64,000 nt of DNA from Prolixibacteraceae bacterium (GTDB lineage Bacteria > Bacteroidota > Bacteroidia > Bacteroidales > Prolixibacteraceae): contig JALNYZ010000004.1 of NCBI GenBank assembly GCA_023229575.1, positions 183,809 to 247,808 on the forward strand, in the 5' to 3' direction. Position numbers and translations under genes: made by a program. The first letter of the stretch is position 1. The number at the start of each line of letters is the position of its first letter. The notes beneath the pieces were generated by a model that was not told the origin of the DNA, did no database searches, and was given only the letters and a program-made list of their open reading frames with translations. Shown here piece after piece: positions 8,335 to 16,102 of this stretch.

Positions 8335-9765
8335 ATGAAGTACTTAATATATTCACTATTTCTACTGTTCCTGCTTGTTTCGGCAAAGTCAGATAAGAAA
8401 CTATACAACGAAAAATACCGGCCGCAATTTCATTTTTCACCAGAAAAAAACTGGCTTTTTGAGTCCGGTGGATTTCTGTACTACCATGGTGAATATCATC
8501 TTTTCTTTCACAATGTTTCAGTTACCGATAAAATCTACAGCGACCAGCTGGGACATGCTGTCAGCAAAGATCTTATCCATTGGCAACAATTGCCCAATGC
8601 CTTCACACAGGAGGAGAAGGCAGGGCCCATCTCTTCGCAATCCAGATCGGGAAGCGCTATTGTCGATACTTTGAATGTGAGTGGATTGCAAAGTAAGGAT
8701 GAGAAACCGATGCTTATCTTTTATTCAGACAGTATTGGAAATCAAAATCTGGCAGTTAGCCAGGACAAAGGGATTACCTGGGATAAATACGTGAAAAATC
8801 CAATTATTTCAAATACAGGAATGACTTCCTGTGATCCAAAAGTATTTTACCACGCTCCAACCGGTAAATGGATTTTGGCTTTGTTTCGAAGCAGGATGGA
8901 AAATGGGCAAAAAGGAGGGATCTCATTTTACAACTCCCCGGACCTGTTGCACTGGAAACACAGCAGTCATTTGGAAGGGTTTACAGCGTGCCCTGATATA
9001 TTTGAAATAACGGTTGAGGGAAGCAGTATCGAAAAAAAATGGGTCATTTTAAGCGGTGATGGGGAATACAAAGTTGGGCAGTTTAACGGGATAACTTTTC
9101 ATCCTGAGACAAATTTACAAAAACTCGATTTCGGAAAGAACTTTTATGCCTCCCGAACTTTGTTTAATGCACCCCACGAAAAAGTAATTCAGATAGCCTG
9201 GATGAGAGGCGGAGAGTTTCCTGATATGGCATTCAATGGGCAGATGAGCATCCCCACGGAATTGACTTTGCGATCGACAAAGAAAGGGATGATCCTTTGC
9301 AGAAAACCCATTGGGGCCCTTTCCGGTCTCAATGAAAAAGAGATCCATAAAAAAGACAAGAACCTGATACCCGGAATCAAAGGAAACCTATTGAGTGGGC
9401 TGAAAGGGGATGCTGTAACTATTAAAGCCATTTTGCACCTTAAAAGCGCCGATAGTTTTGGATTTATCGTTCGCAGTGGCAAAACCGCCAATGGTACGGA
9501 TATCCATTATGACACTGGAAAAAGAATTCTGGATGTAAACGGGGTAAAAATGCCTCTCGAACCAATTGATGGAAAAATTGAGCTTGAAATTTTGGTTGAC
9601 AGATCTTCCATTGAAATTTTTGCCAATCACGGAGAATCCGGTATCAGCACCTGCTTCTCTCCGGTTCATGGGGAGGAAGATATGATACTTTATACTCAGG
9701 GAGGAGAACTTTTTGTTGAATCGCTGGAAGCCCATTCCCTGAAAAGCGCCTGGCCGGTCAAATAA
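8335..9765 (+). CDS. GH32-like protein with altered catalytic residues
   Basis: Glycoside hydrolase family 32 fold (levanase/invertase-like), 476 residues from the ATG at 8335; the open frame extends to a TTG at 8287, but the ATG gives a clean signal peptide (residues 1-18). The N-terminal propeller is recognisable from HFSPEKNW, EYHLFFH, DPKVF, CPDIFE, and GQMSIPTELTL, and the C-terminal beta-sandwich from DRSSIEIFAN. The usual nucleophile motif WMNDPNG reads WLFESGG (Glu43 in place of Asp). The RDP motif reads CDP (Asp167 kept, Arg lost), and the EC motif acid/base Glu is Ala218 (ACPD). It is therefore either non-hydrolytic or a divergent enzyme. It stands alone, with no fructan transport genes beside it. 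A periplasmic or surface location is expected. Confidence 0.8.
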   Translation: MKYLIYSLFLLFLLVSAKSDKKLYNEKYRPQFHFSPEKNWLFESGGFLYYHGEYHLFFHNVSVTDKIYSDQLGHAVSKDLIHWQQLPNAFTQEEKAGPISSQSRSGSAIVDTLNVSGLQSKDEKPMLIFYSDSIGNQNLAVSQDKGITWDKYVKNPIISNTGMTSCDPKVFYHAPTGKWILALFRSRMENGQKGGISFYNSPDLLHWKHSSHLEGFTACPDIFEITVEGSSIEKKWVILSGDGEYKVGQFNGITFHPETNLQKLDFGKNFYASRTLFNAPHEKVIQIAWMRGGEFPDMAFNGQMSIPTELTLRSTKKGMILCRKPIGALSGLNEKEIHKKDKNLIPGIKGNLLSGLKGDAVTIKAILHLKSADSFGFIVRSGKTANGTDIHYDTGKRILDVNGVKMPLEPIDGKIELEILVDRSSIEIFANHGESGISTCFSPVHGEEDMILYTQGGELFVESLEAHSLKSAWPVK

Positions 9766-9777
9766 ATTAATTAAGAC

Positions 9778-9785
9778 TATCTTTG
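9778..9785 (+). promoter_or_regulatory. Candidate -7 box for dxs
   Basis: TATCTTTG matches TAnnTTTG exactly and lies 50 nt before the dxs ATG, just after the GH32-like stop codon. No clear -33 element is seen, so it is supported by the -7 box and position only. Confidence 0.45.
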
Positions 9786-9834
9786 TGGCCGGTAAATTTA
9801 TTTGATATCCGGTTCCAAAATAAGTTTGGTTAGC

Positions 9835-11724
9835 ATGGCAAAATTGCTTGAAAATATTGACAACCCATCTGATCTTAAAAAACTCAGAGATAAGGATTTG
9901 CCCAAAGTTTGTGCCGAGATAAGGGATTTGATCATTCAGGAATCCTCGTGCAACCCAGGTCATTTTGGAGCCAGCATGGGAGTAGTTGAACTGACAGTTG
10001 CCTTGCACTATGTTTACAACACCCCTTATGATAAACTGATCTGGGACGTTGGACATCAGGCCTATGGACATAAAATCCTGACCGGTAGAAGAAAACAATT
10101 TCATACCAACCGGCAATTTAAAGGGATCAGTGGATTTCCTAATCTGTCAGAGAGCGAATATGACGCATTTGGTGTTGGCCACTCCTCAACTTCAATTTCT
10201 GCCGCCCTTGGAATCTCAATTGCTTCAGCGCTAAATGGAGATAAAAACCGTAAAGTGATTGCCGTGATCGGTGATGGGTCCATGACGGGCGGCCTGGCAT
10301 TTGAAGGGCTAAATAATGCCGGAGGAGTCAATGCCGACCTTCTTGTCATCCTGAATGACAACAATATGTCGATTGATCCCAATGTGGGTGGAATCAGCCG
10401 CTATTTTGTACGGATGCAAACATCCAAGGCATACAACAATCTTCGGACAGGGGTTTGGCAGGTCCTAAAACATTTCAGAAGGGCAGGCAGAAGGATGCAA
10501 TCACTGCTTAGAAGGCACCAACATGCAGTGAAATCAATCGTGTTCAATGACAGCAATCTTTTTGAAGCATTTGGGTTCCGGTATTTTGGGCCTGTTGATG
10601 GTCATGATGTGATCGCCCTCACTAAAATATTCCATGACCTTAAAGATATTCCCGGCCCTAAACTATTGCATGTACTAACCAAAAAGGGGAAAGGATTTAC
10701 GCCCGCCGAAAACGATGCAACCAAATGGCATGCTCCAGGTAAGTTTGACCGTGTAACAGGTGAAATTTTCAATGAACCCGATTCATCACCAAAAGGAACA
10801 AAATATCAGACCGTTTTCGGACAGACATTGCTCGAACTTGCCAGATTGAATAAAGATATAGTGGGAATTACACCTGCTATGCCAAGTGGTTGTTCGATGA
10901 ATATCATGATGGAAGAGATGCCTGAAAGAGCATTTGATGTTGGTATTGCAGAACCTCATGCCGTAACTTTTGCCGCAGGAATGGCAGTAACCGGAAAGAC
11001 CCCTTTTGTCAATATTTATTCATCTTTCATGCAAAGATCATATGATCAGATCATACACGATGTCGCGCTTCAAAAATTAAATGTGGTCTTCTGCATGGAC
11101 CGGGGTGGGCTTGTTGGCGCAGACGGCCCAACGCACCATGGAGTCTTTGATATATCCTTCATGCGGAACATTCCAAACATGACAGTTTCTGCACCAATGG
11201 ATGAGCCCGAGCTCAGAAACCTGATGTATACGGCACAACTCCCCGGTAAGGGCCCGTTCGCTATCCGATATCCCCGGGGGAACGGGGTTTGCTGTGAGTG
11301 GAAAGAAGATTTTACAGAGATCCCGGTTGGCAAAGGACGTAAAATATCGGATGGTGATAAGGTTGCCATTCTCTCTATTGGGCATCCCGGCAATTTTGCT
11401 AAAGAAGCCGTTAAAATTTTGGCCATGGAGGATATACATGTCGCCCATTATGACATGCGTTTTGTCAAACCTATCGATACCGTAATCCTGGATGAGGTCG
11501 CTTTAAACTTTGATAACATCATCACTATTGAAGATGGCCTTGTCAATGGCGGATTCGGGAGCGCCGTTCTTGAATATTTGGCTTCTGCCGGGTTATCCAA
11601 ATCGGTTGTCCGGCTGGGCGTTCCCGATCGCTTCGTTGAACAGGGAACGCAACAGGAGCTCTATCATGAATGTGGTTTTGATTCCGATGGCATCTGCCAG
11701 GCAATCAGGAAAATACTAAAGTGA
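9835..11724 (+). CDS. dxs: 1-deoxy-D-xylulose-5-phosphate synthase
   Basis: Thiamine-diphosphate enzyme that condenses pyruvate with glyceraldehyde-3-phosphate, the first step of the MEP isoprenoid pathway. It is 629 residues long from the ATG at 9835; the open frame reaches a TTG at 9802, but the ATG start MAKLLENI fits the family. Key marks are GHQAYGHKILTGR, the ThDP motif GDGSMTGG with NDNNMSID, DGHDV, the catalytic-Glu region GIAEPHAVTF (family usually GIAEQHAVTF, so Gln is Pro here), and DRGGLVGADGPTHHG. The last codons lie inside a perfect 33-bp palindrome that continues past the stop. A polyprenyl synthetase that would use its downstream products is encoded 1.4 kb further on the same strand. 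Confidence 0.97.
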   Translation: MAKLLENIDNPSDLKKLRDKDLPKVCAEIRDLIIQESSCNPGHFGASMGVVELTVALHYVYNTPYDKLIWDVGHQAYGHKILTGRRKQFHTNRQFKGISGFPNLSESEYDAFGVGHSSTSISAALGISIASALNGDKNRKVIAVIGDGSMTGGLAFEGLNNAGGVNADLLVILNDNNMSIDPNVGGISRYFVRMQTSKAYNNLRTGVWQVLKHFRRAGRRMQSLLRRHQHAVKSIVFNDSNLFEAFGFRYFGPVDGHDVIALTKIFHDLKDIPGPKLLHVLTKKGKGFTPAENDATKWHAPGKFDRVTGEIFNEPDSSPKGTKYQTVFGQTLLELARLNKDIVGITPAMPSGCSMNIMMEEMPERAFDVGIAEPHAVTFAAGMAVTGKTPFVNIYSSFMQRSYDQIIHDVALQKLNVVFCMDRGGLVGADGPTHHGVFDISFMRNIPNMTVSAPMDEPELRNLMYTAQLPGKGPFAIRYPRGNGVCCEWKEDFTEIPVGKGRKISDGDKVAILSIGHPGNFAKEAVKILAMEDIHVAHYDMRFVKPIDTVILDEVALNFDNIITIEDGLVNGGFGSAVLEYLASAGLSKSVVRLGVPDRFVEQGTQQELYHECGFDSDGICQAIRKILK

Positions 11725-11770
11725 AAAATATTGGTTCCCAATATTTTTCACTTTAGTATTTTCCTGATTG
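11702..11770 (+). terminator. Perfect 33-bp palindrome over the dxs stop codon
   Basis: Arms 11702-11734 and 11738-11770 pair at all 33 positions around a 3-nt loop (TTC). The left arm contains the last seven dxs codons and the TGA at 11722-11724. The right arm is the mirrored copy and is followed by a T-containing stretch. It should act as a very stable transcript end. The arms contain CTAAAGTG / CACTTTAG, the same word found in arrays A and B. Confidence 0.85.
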
Positions 11771-11801
11771 GTTCATTTCCGTTTTGTATAATATTTTTAT
11801 A

Positions 11802-11809
11802 TACCTTTG
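11802..11809 (+). promoter_or_regulatory. Candidate -7 box for the yceD-rpmF genes
   Basis: TACCTTTG matches TAnnTTTG and lies 25 nt before the ATG at 11834. A TTTG at 11783-11786 is a possible -33 element, but the 15-nt spacing is shorter than usual. Confidence 0.45.
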
Positions 11810-11833
11810 CCAAGCTTTTTAACAGGGACAATT

Positions 11834-12367
11834 ATGAATTACCTTTCGCAATATACCCTTCCATTTTCAGGATTGGGTGAAGGAAAGCATCAGTTTGATT
11901 TTACCGTTGATGATCGTTTCTTCGCAGAATTTGAGAATTCGGAAGTTGAGAAAGGTGATGTTAAGATTGAGGTAGAACTTGAAAAACGTTCTACTTATCT
12001 TAGTTTAAGCTTCATTATTGACGGGATCGTTGAGTTGGTTTGTGACCGTTGCCTGGAGAATTTTGGTTACCATGTTGAGAGCAATAGAAAGTTGTTGGTC
12101 AAGTTCAGTGATAAACAGATCGAAGATGAGGCAGAATTGATCTATCTTCATCCGACTGCTTTTGAGGTTGAGATTGCCCAGTATATCTATGAATTCGTGA
12201 TTTTAAGTTTGCCAATCCGCAGAATTCATCCCGATGGGGAAGATGGTGGAACATTGTGCGATCCGGTGATGATCAAGAAACTGGAGGAACTCAGGCACCA
12301 TGGCAATACCTTAGATGAACCGGATGACCCAAGATGGAATGAGTTAAAAAAAATTATTGGTAATTAA
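11834..12367 (+). CDS. YceD/DUF177 family protein
   Basis: Protein of 177 residues in the YceD (DUF177) family, linked to large-subunit rRNA accumulation and found directly before rpmF in most bacteria. I take the ATG at 11834 (MNYLSQYTLPFSGL); the open frame begins at a TTG at 11807, upstream of which lies the -7 box. The family core, LVCDRCLE followed by an acidic C-terminal half with DPRWNELKKI at the end, is present. It is followed after 15 nt by rpmF. Conserved gene order and sequence agree. Confidence 0.88.
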   Translation: MNYLSQYTLPFSGLGEGKHQFDFTVDDRFFAEFENSEVEKGDVKIEVELEKRSTYLSLSFIIDGIVELVCDRCLENFGYHVESNRKLLVKFSDKQIEDEAELIYLHPTAFEVEIAQYIYEFVILSLPIRRIHPDGEDGGTLCDPVMIKKLEELRHHGNTLDEPDDPRWNELKKIIGN

Positions 12368-12382
12368 GTAAAGTTTATTAAA

Positions 12383-12568
12383 ATGGCACATCCTAAGCAC
12401 AAACACTCCAGTACGAGAAGAGATAAGCGCAGGACTCACGACAAAGCCGTACCCGCACAAATTTCATCCTGTTCCAATTGCGGTGCAGCGGTAAAATATC
12501 ATACCGTATGCGCTGAGTGTGGTTACTACAGAGGTAAGTTAGCGATCGAGAAGAGCGCAGCAGTCTAA
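12383..12568 (+). CDS. rpmF: 50S ribosomal protein L32
   Basis: Ribosomal protein L32, 61 residues, a component of the 50S subunit. The start MAHPKHKHSSTRRDKRR is typical. A four-cysteine zinc ribbon is intact: Cys30, Cys33, Cys43 and Cys46. It is therefore the zinc-binding form. The gene follows yceD by 15 nt and is closed by a strong terminator at 12614-12637. The common downstream plsX/fabH genes are absent; a bactofilin gene follows instead. Confidence 0.97.
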   Translation: MAHPKHKHSSTRRDKRRTHDKAVPAQISSCSNCGAAVKYHTVCAECGYYRGKLAIEKSAAV

Positions 12569-12570
12569 TT

Positions 12571-12637
12571 GTCCAAATTGAAAATAGTGTTTCAATTTTA
12601 GACAAAAACGTCTAAAAAATCCCGCAAGGGATTTTTT
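12571..12637 (+). terminator. Terminator region after rpmF
   Basis: Two structures follow the rpmF stop: an imperfect hairpin at about 12571-12604 (arms containing AAATTGAAA / TTTCAATTT) and then a classical intrinsic terminator at 12614-12637, with a 10-bp stem, a GCAA tetraloop and a T run. Confidence 0.85.
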
Positions 12638-12649
12638 TGTTACTGACAA

Positions 12650-12681
12650 TTGCTAAAAACCATCATGAATTCGTATCTTCA
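12650..12681 (+). promoter_or_regulatory. Candidate promoter for the bactofilin gene
   Basis: TTG at 12650-12652 and TATCTTCA at 12674-12681 (one mismatch to TAnnTTTG) are spaced by 21 nt, as expected for a Bacteroidota housekeeping promoter, 32 nt before the ATG at 12714. Confidence 0.4.
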
Positions 12682-12713
12682 TCGGCGCTTTTAACTGAAC
12701 AATAAATAACACC

Positions 12714-13085
12714 ATGTCAAAACCAGTCATTAACGAAGTAAAAGCCCTGAACACCATAGCTCAGGATACTAAAATCAATGGAAATATTGAGTCAGCCGGA
12801 GACATTCGAATAGATGGTATTTTGATCGGCGACCTGGATTGCAAAGGAAGGGTTGTTGTTGGTCCCGATTCCAGAATTGAGGGTACAATTCGTTGTACAA
12901 GTGCAGAAATAATGGGATATGTGAAAGGTGAAATTACCGTAAAGGATCTTCTATCCCTCAAAGGAACAGCATCCATTACCGGAAATCTGACCATGGGTAA
13001 ACTTTCGGTTGAACCTGGAGCGCGCTTTGTAGGCCATTGCAAGATGATCAATGAGGAGATACCAGTTTCGGAAGTCAATTCGTAA
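12714..13085 (+). CDS. Bactofilin family cytoskeletal protein
   Basis: Bactofilin (polymer-forming cytoskeletal protein) of 123 residues. These proteins form nucleotide-free filaments under the membrane and often guide local peptidoglycan synthesis or hydrolysis. The central region consists of regular six-residue beta-helix turns (for example GDIRIDG, GRVVVGPDSRIEG, GEITVKDLLSLKGTASITGN), flanked by short unstructured ends. Length and repeat pattern match the family. It follows the rpmF terminator and precedes the polyprenyl synthetase gene by 25 nt on the same strand. Confidence 0.92.
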   Translation: MSKPVINEVKALNTIAQDTKINGNIESAGDIRIDGILIGDLDCKGRVVVGPDSRIEGTIRCTSAEIMGYVKGEITVKDLLSLKGTASITGNLTMGKLSVEPGARFVGHCKMINEEIPVSEVNS

Positions 13086-13110
13086 GAGAAGTAGTTCGAA
13101 AACACAAACT

Positions 13111-14094
13111 ATGCTTAGTTTTCAAAATCTGCTGGAATCATTCGAGAAAAAATTTCAGGCTGAGATTCAAAACATACAAAAAACGGCCCCGGTAAAATTG
13201 TATGGCCCGATCGCCTACTCCCTGGAAGTTGGCGGCAAGAGAATCAGACCGGTTTTACTTCTCCATGCCGCATCTCTTTTTTCCAGTCATCCAGAAACAT
13301 ACTTCCCAGCGGCTGCTGCTATTGAACTATTCCATAATTTTACCCTCCTTCACGACGATATCATGGATCATGCCGCAATACGCAGGGGAGTTCAATCAGT
13401 CCATGTCAAATACGGTGAAAATAGTGCTATTCTAAGTGGGGATGCCATGTCGATCATGTCGTTTCGCTTGCTGTCACAATGTGAACCGGAAAAACTTCCA
13501 TCCGTTCTTGACCTATTTTCTACGACTGCCATCGAAGTATGCGAAGGGCAGCAATACGATATGGAATTTGAAGTAAAAGATCAGGTTACTATATCTGAAT
13601 ACTTAGAAATGATAAGGTTAAAGACTGCAGTCCTTATCGCATGTAGTCTGAAAACAGGAGCCTTGCTTGCCGGGGCAGATGAAATAAATTGCCAATTACT
13701 CTATGATTTCGGCCTTTCAATCGGCATTGCTTTTCAGTTGCAGGATGATTGGTTGGATGTATACGGCGAAATGCGATCTTTTGGGAAAAAGATTGGAGGC
13801 GACATTTGTGAGAACAAGAAAACATGTCTTTTGATTAGTGCACTGGAGATGAGCGATGAAGGGGATCGGGAAAAGTTACTTGCATGGACAGAAAAGAGCG
13901 AATTTTACGAACAGGAAAAAATAGATGCTGTCAGAAAAATATTTTCCGGATCTGGTGCAGCCAATGCTACCAAAGAACTCATGAAATATTACCATGACCA
14001 GGGCATGGAAAAACTAAACCAACTGGCCATCGCTGATGCAGATAAAAGAGAACTCCGAAAATTTGCTTCCGGATTGCTTTCAAGAGTAAAGTAG
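13111..14094 (+). CDS. Polyprenyl diphosphate synthetase (trans-isoprenyl synthetase family)
   Basis: Trans-prenyltransferase of 327 residues that elongates allylic diphosphates with isopentenyl diphosphate, for quinone side chains or other prenyl products. I use the ATG at 13111; the longer open frame would overlap the bactofilin gene. The first aspartate-rich motif is LLHDDIMDHA and the second is QLQDDWLDVYG, and GGKRIRP near residue 35 binds diphosphate. Chain length cannot be assigned from sequence alone. It ends 8 nt from the convergent aminotransferase gene. Its substrates come from the MEP pathway that dxs starts. Confidence 0.92.
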   Translation: MLSFQNLLESFEKKFQAEIQNIQKTAPVKLYGPIAYSLEVGGKRIRPVLLLHAASLFSSHPETYFPAAAAIELFHNFTLLHDDIMDHAAIRRGVQSVHVKYGENSAILSGDAMSIMSFRLLSQCEPEKLPSVLDLFSTTAIEVCEGQQYDMEFEVKDQVTISEYLEMIRLKTAVLIACSLKTGALLAGADEINCQLLYDFGLSIGIAFQLQDDWLDVYGEMRSFGKKIGGDICENKKTCLLISALEMSDEGDREKLLAWTEKSEFYEQEKIDAVRKIFSGSGAANATKELMKYYHDQGMEKLNQLAIADADKRELRKFASGLLSRVK

Positions 14095-14102
14095 GGCAGC
14101 GC

Positions 14103-15278
14103 TTATCCTCCCCCCAAAGTGTTTTCCATCCTTGTGAGCGCCTCCTCCAGAACCTGACGCGGACATGCAAAATTCAACCTGAAATATCCAATGCCTTCCT
14201 TCCCATAAATTGATCCTTTGTTCAAGACAATCCCAGCTTTGTCGATCAGCATTCTGTTCATCTCCGGTTCTAACATTCCATATTCCCTCACATCGATCCA
14301 GGCAAGATAAGTTGCTTCAGTGTTTGTCATCTGGATCCTGGGCATCTTGTTTCTGAAAAAAGCCAGCATAAAATCACGGTTGGCCTCCAGGTACGCATTT
14401 TGCTGATTTACCCAGTCCATTCCAGACTGATATGCCGCCTGAAGCGCTACTGTCCCAAATAGATTGCCATTTGACAGGTGTAAGGCATGAAGAAAATGAT
14501 CGAACTTTTGCCTGATTTTTTTGTCAGGAATGATGACGAACGAAGTTGCAAGACCGGCAATATTAAAGGTCTTGCTCGGAGCCATACAGACAATACAATT
14601 GGCACCGAGACGATCCGATATTTTAGGTAGCGGCACATGCTTGAATCCAGAAAATACAAGGTCAGAATGAATTTCATCAGATATTATCAAAATATTGTTT
14701 TCTAAACAGATATCTCCCAATATCAAAAGTTCTTCTTCGCTCCAAACCCTACCAACCGGATTGTGTGGATTACACAAAATAAGCAAACGGGTTTGCTTGT
14801 CAATTTTGCCAAGGAGTCCCTCAAAGTCGAAGGTATAGGAACCATTCACCTGTTTAAGAGGATTTTCAACCACTGTCCGTCCGCAATCTTTCACACAAGT
14901 AAAAAATGGCGTATATACCGGCGGCTGGATGATTACTTTTTCTCCCGCTTCAGTAAAGGCCATAATGATAGAGGCAAGTGTTGAAACGACTCCCTGGGTT
15001 GGAAGTATCATTTCTCGTTCAATAGTCCAACCATGTCTGTTTTGCTGCCAATTAATGATGGAGTTAAAGAATCCGTCTGATCTAAAAGAGTAGGCATATA
15101 TTTCATGATCAGCCCGATATCTTATTGCTGCGGTAATAAAATCTGGGACTCTGAAATCTCCGTCTGCTACCCACAAAGGGATGGCATTCCCATTCCCAAA
15201 ATGGCTCTGCAGATGATCGTATTTTTCACAATCTGTTCCCTTGCGGGGAATTATTTCATCGAAGTTGTATCTTTTCAT
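14103..15278 (-). CDS. MalY/PatB family PLP-dependent aminotransferase or C-S lyase
   Basis: Fold-type I pyridoxal-phosphate enzyme of 391 residues, closest in layout to MalY/PatB cystathionine beta-lyases. The PLP-binding lysine lies in MAPSKTFNIAGL, and the preceding ISDEIHSDL holds the aspartate that pairs with the pyridine nitrogen. LPTQGVVSTL and NPHNPVGRVW are also typical. The start is the ATG at 15276-15278. The leader immediately upstream is the inverted word array B, beginning seven bases before the ATG. Its neighbour upstream is comB. The preferred substrate cannot be read from sequence. Confidence 0.9.
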   Translation of the reverse strand: MKRYNFDEIIPRKGTDCEKYDHLQSHFGNGNAIPLWVADGDFRVPDFITAAIRYRADHEIYAYSFRSDGFFNSIINWQQNRHGWTIEREMILPTQGVVSTLASIIMAFTEAGEKVIIQPPVYTPFFTCVKDCGRTVVENPLKQVNGSYTFDFEGLLGKIDKQTRLLILCNPHNPVGRVWSEEELLILGDICLENNILIISDEIHSDLVFSGFKHVPLPKISDRLGANCIVCMAPSKTFNIAGLATSFVIIPDKKIRQKFDHFLHALHLSNGNLFGTVALQAAYQSGMDWVNQQNAYLEANRDFMLAFFRNKMPRIQMTNTEATYLAWIDVREYGMLEPEMNRMLIDKAGIVLNKGSIYGKEGIGYFRLNFACPRQVLEEALTRMENTLGGG

Positions 15279-15284
15279 TTTTGG

Positions 15285-15425
15285 AAGTGACTAAAGTGAA
15301 CTAAAGTGACTAGAGTGAACTAAAGTACTTAAAGATTTATTGGACTCAAATGAATAAGTGCAAGACATGCCCCAATTTTAGGCACTTTAGTCACTTTAGT
15401 TCACTTTAGTCACTTTGAGTACTTT
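15285..15425. repeat. Inverted word array, ACTTTAG type, copy B
   Basis: Left array 15285-15334 and right array 15377-15425, both built from CTAAAGTG-type words with alternating linkers (GA, AA, GC). A 28-nt block of the left arm recurs, with one mismatch, as reverse complement in the right arm. The left arm lies in the leader of the aminotransferase gene. The right arm runs through the stop codon of comB and encodes its last residues. Same word family as copy A. Confidence 0.9.
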
Positions 15426-16088
15426 CAATCCCGCCTCGTCAATAAGTTTTAATACGAAATCAAAGCGGTCAAGATCCAGACAAAGATCAAAATCTGAGGC
15501 AGGCGACCATGTGTGGTTTTTCGGATCCAGCAAGCGGCCTCCGTCTCCTTTTCTCAGAATCTCTTTCATCTGCACAAAAATGGTCTCCTGGTCCAATAGT
15601 TTGGCTCGAATGTATTCTGCCAGAAAAGTGTCTTCCTGAGTAGGCCTTTCCCCTTCATAGCCCATGCAAACCAGGCTGACTGTCGATGGATTCGTGCGTT
15701 TCAGGTAGCGAACAATGGCGCCGGCATTAACAAAACTACCACTCAGAATCTCCTCAGCACCTTTGGCATTCATCAATCCCTTGGTACCGGAGCTGGTGGT
15801 CATGATGATGGTTTTATCCCTGAAATCAAGTGCAGCAATATGTGTTGGCGAGTTTCCGAAATCGAATCCCTCCACCCTTTTTTCGTTTCTTTCACCCAGA
15901 AGTACAGCATCAGGAATTTGACCTTTCAAAACCAACGCCTCTTCAACATGTTCAACCGGAATGATTCTTTCGGCACCTGCGGCCATGAGGTAACAAGCGG
16001 TTGAAAAAGCCCTGAAGACATCGATCACCACCGTTGTCCCTTTTGCTCTTTTTGCTCCCTCTGTTAGTTGAAGAATATCTATTTGCAT
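15396..16088 (-). CDS. comB: 2-phosphosulfolactate phosphatase family protein (ComB)
   Basis: ComB-family phosphatase of 230 residues. In methanogens this magnesium-dependent enzyme makes sulfolactate for coenzyme M; bacterial members occur without a coenzyme M pathway, so the in vivo substrate here is uncertain. Recognised segments are VVIDVFRAFSTA near the start, LLGERNEKRVEGFDFGNSP, TTSSGTKGLM and VCMGYEGERPTQED. The C-terminal tail LKVLKVTKVN is encoded by the right arm of word array B, so the repeat has either been added to or grown from the 3' end of the gene. It is preceded by the radical SAM gene on the same strand, 14 nt away. Confidence 0.85.
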   Translation of the reverse strand: MQIDILQLTEGAKRAKGTTVVIDVFRAFSTACYLMAAGAERIIPVEHVEEALVLKGQIPDAVLLGERNEKRVEGFDFGNSPTHIAALDFRDKTIIMTTSSGTKGLMNAKGAEEILSGSFVNAGAIVRYLKRTNPSTVSLVCMGYEGERPTQEDTFLAEYIRAKLLDQETIFVQMKEILRKGDGGRLLDPKNHTWSPASDFDLCLDLDRFDFVLKLIDEAGLKVLKVTKVN

Positions 16089-16102
16089 CCTTGTAATATT
16101 AT

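Noticed and set aside
9388..10116. Minus-strand open frame of 242 codons across the GH32-like/dxs junction
   Set aside because: It lies antisense to two well-identified genes, has no family motif, and its composition is that of a reverse-complement shadow.
13051..13110. Extension of the polyprenyl synthetase into the bactofilin gene
   Set aside because: The added residues are a frame-shadow of bactofilin; the family N-terminus starts at the ATG at 13111.
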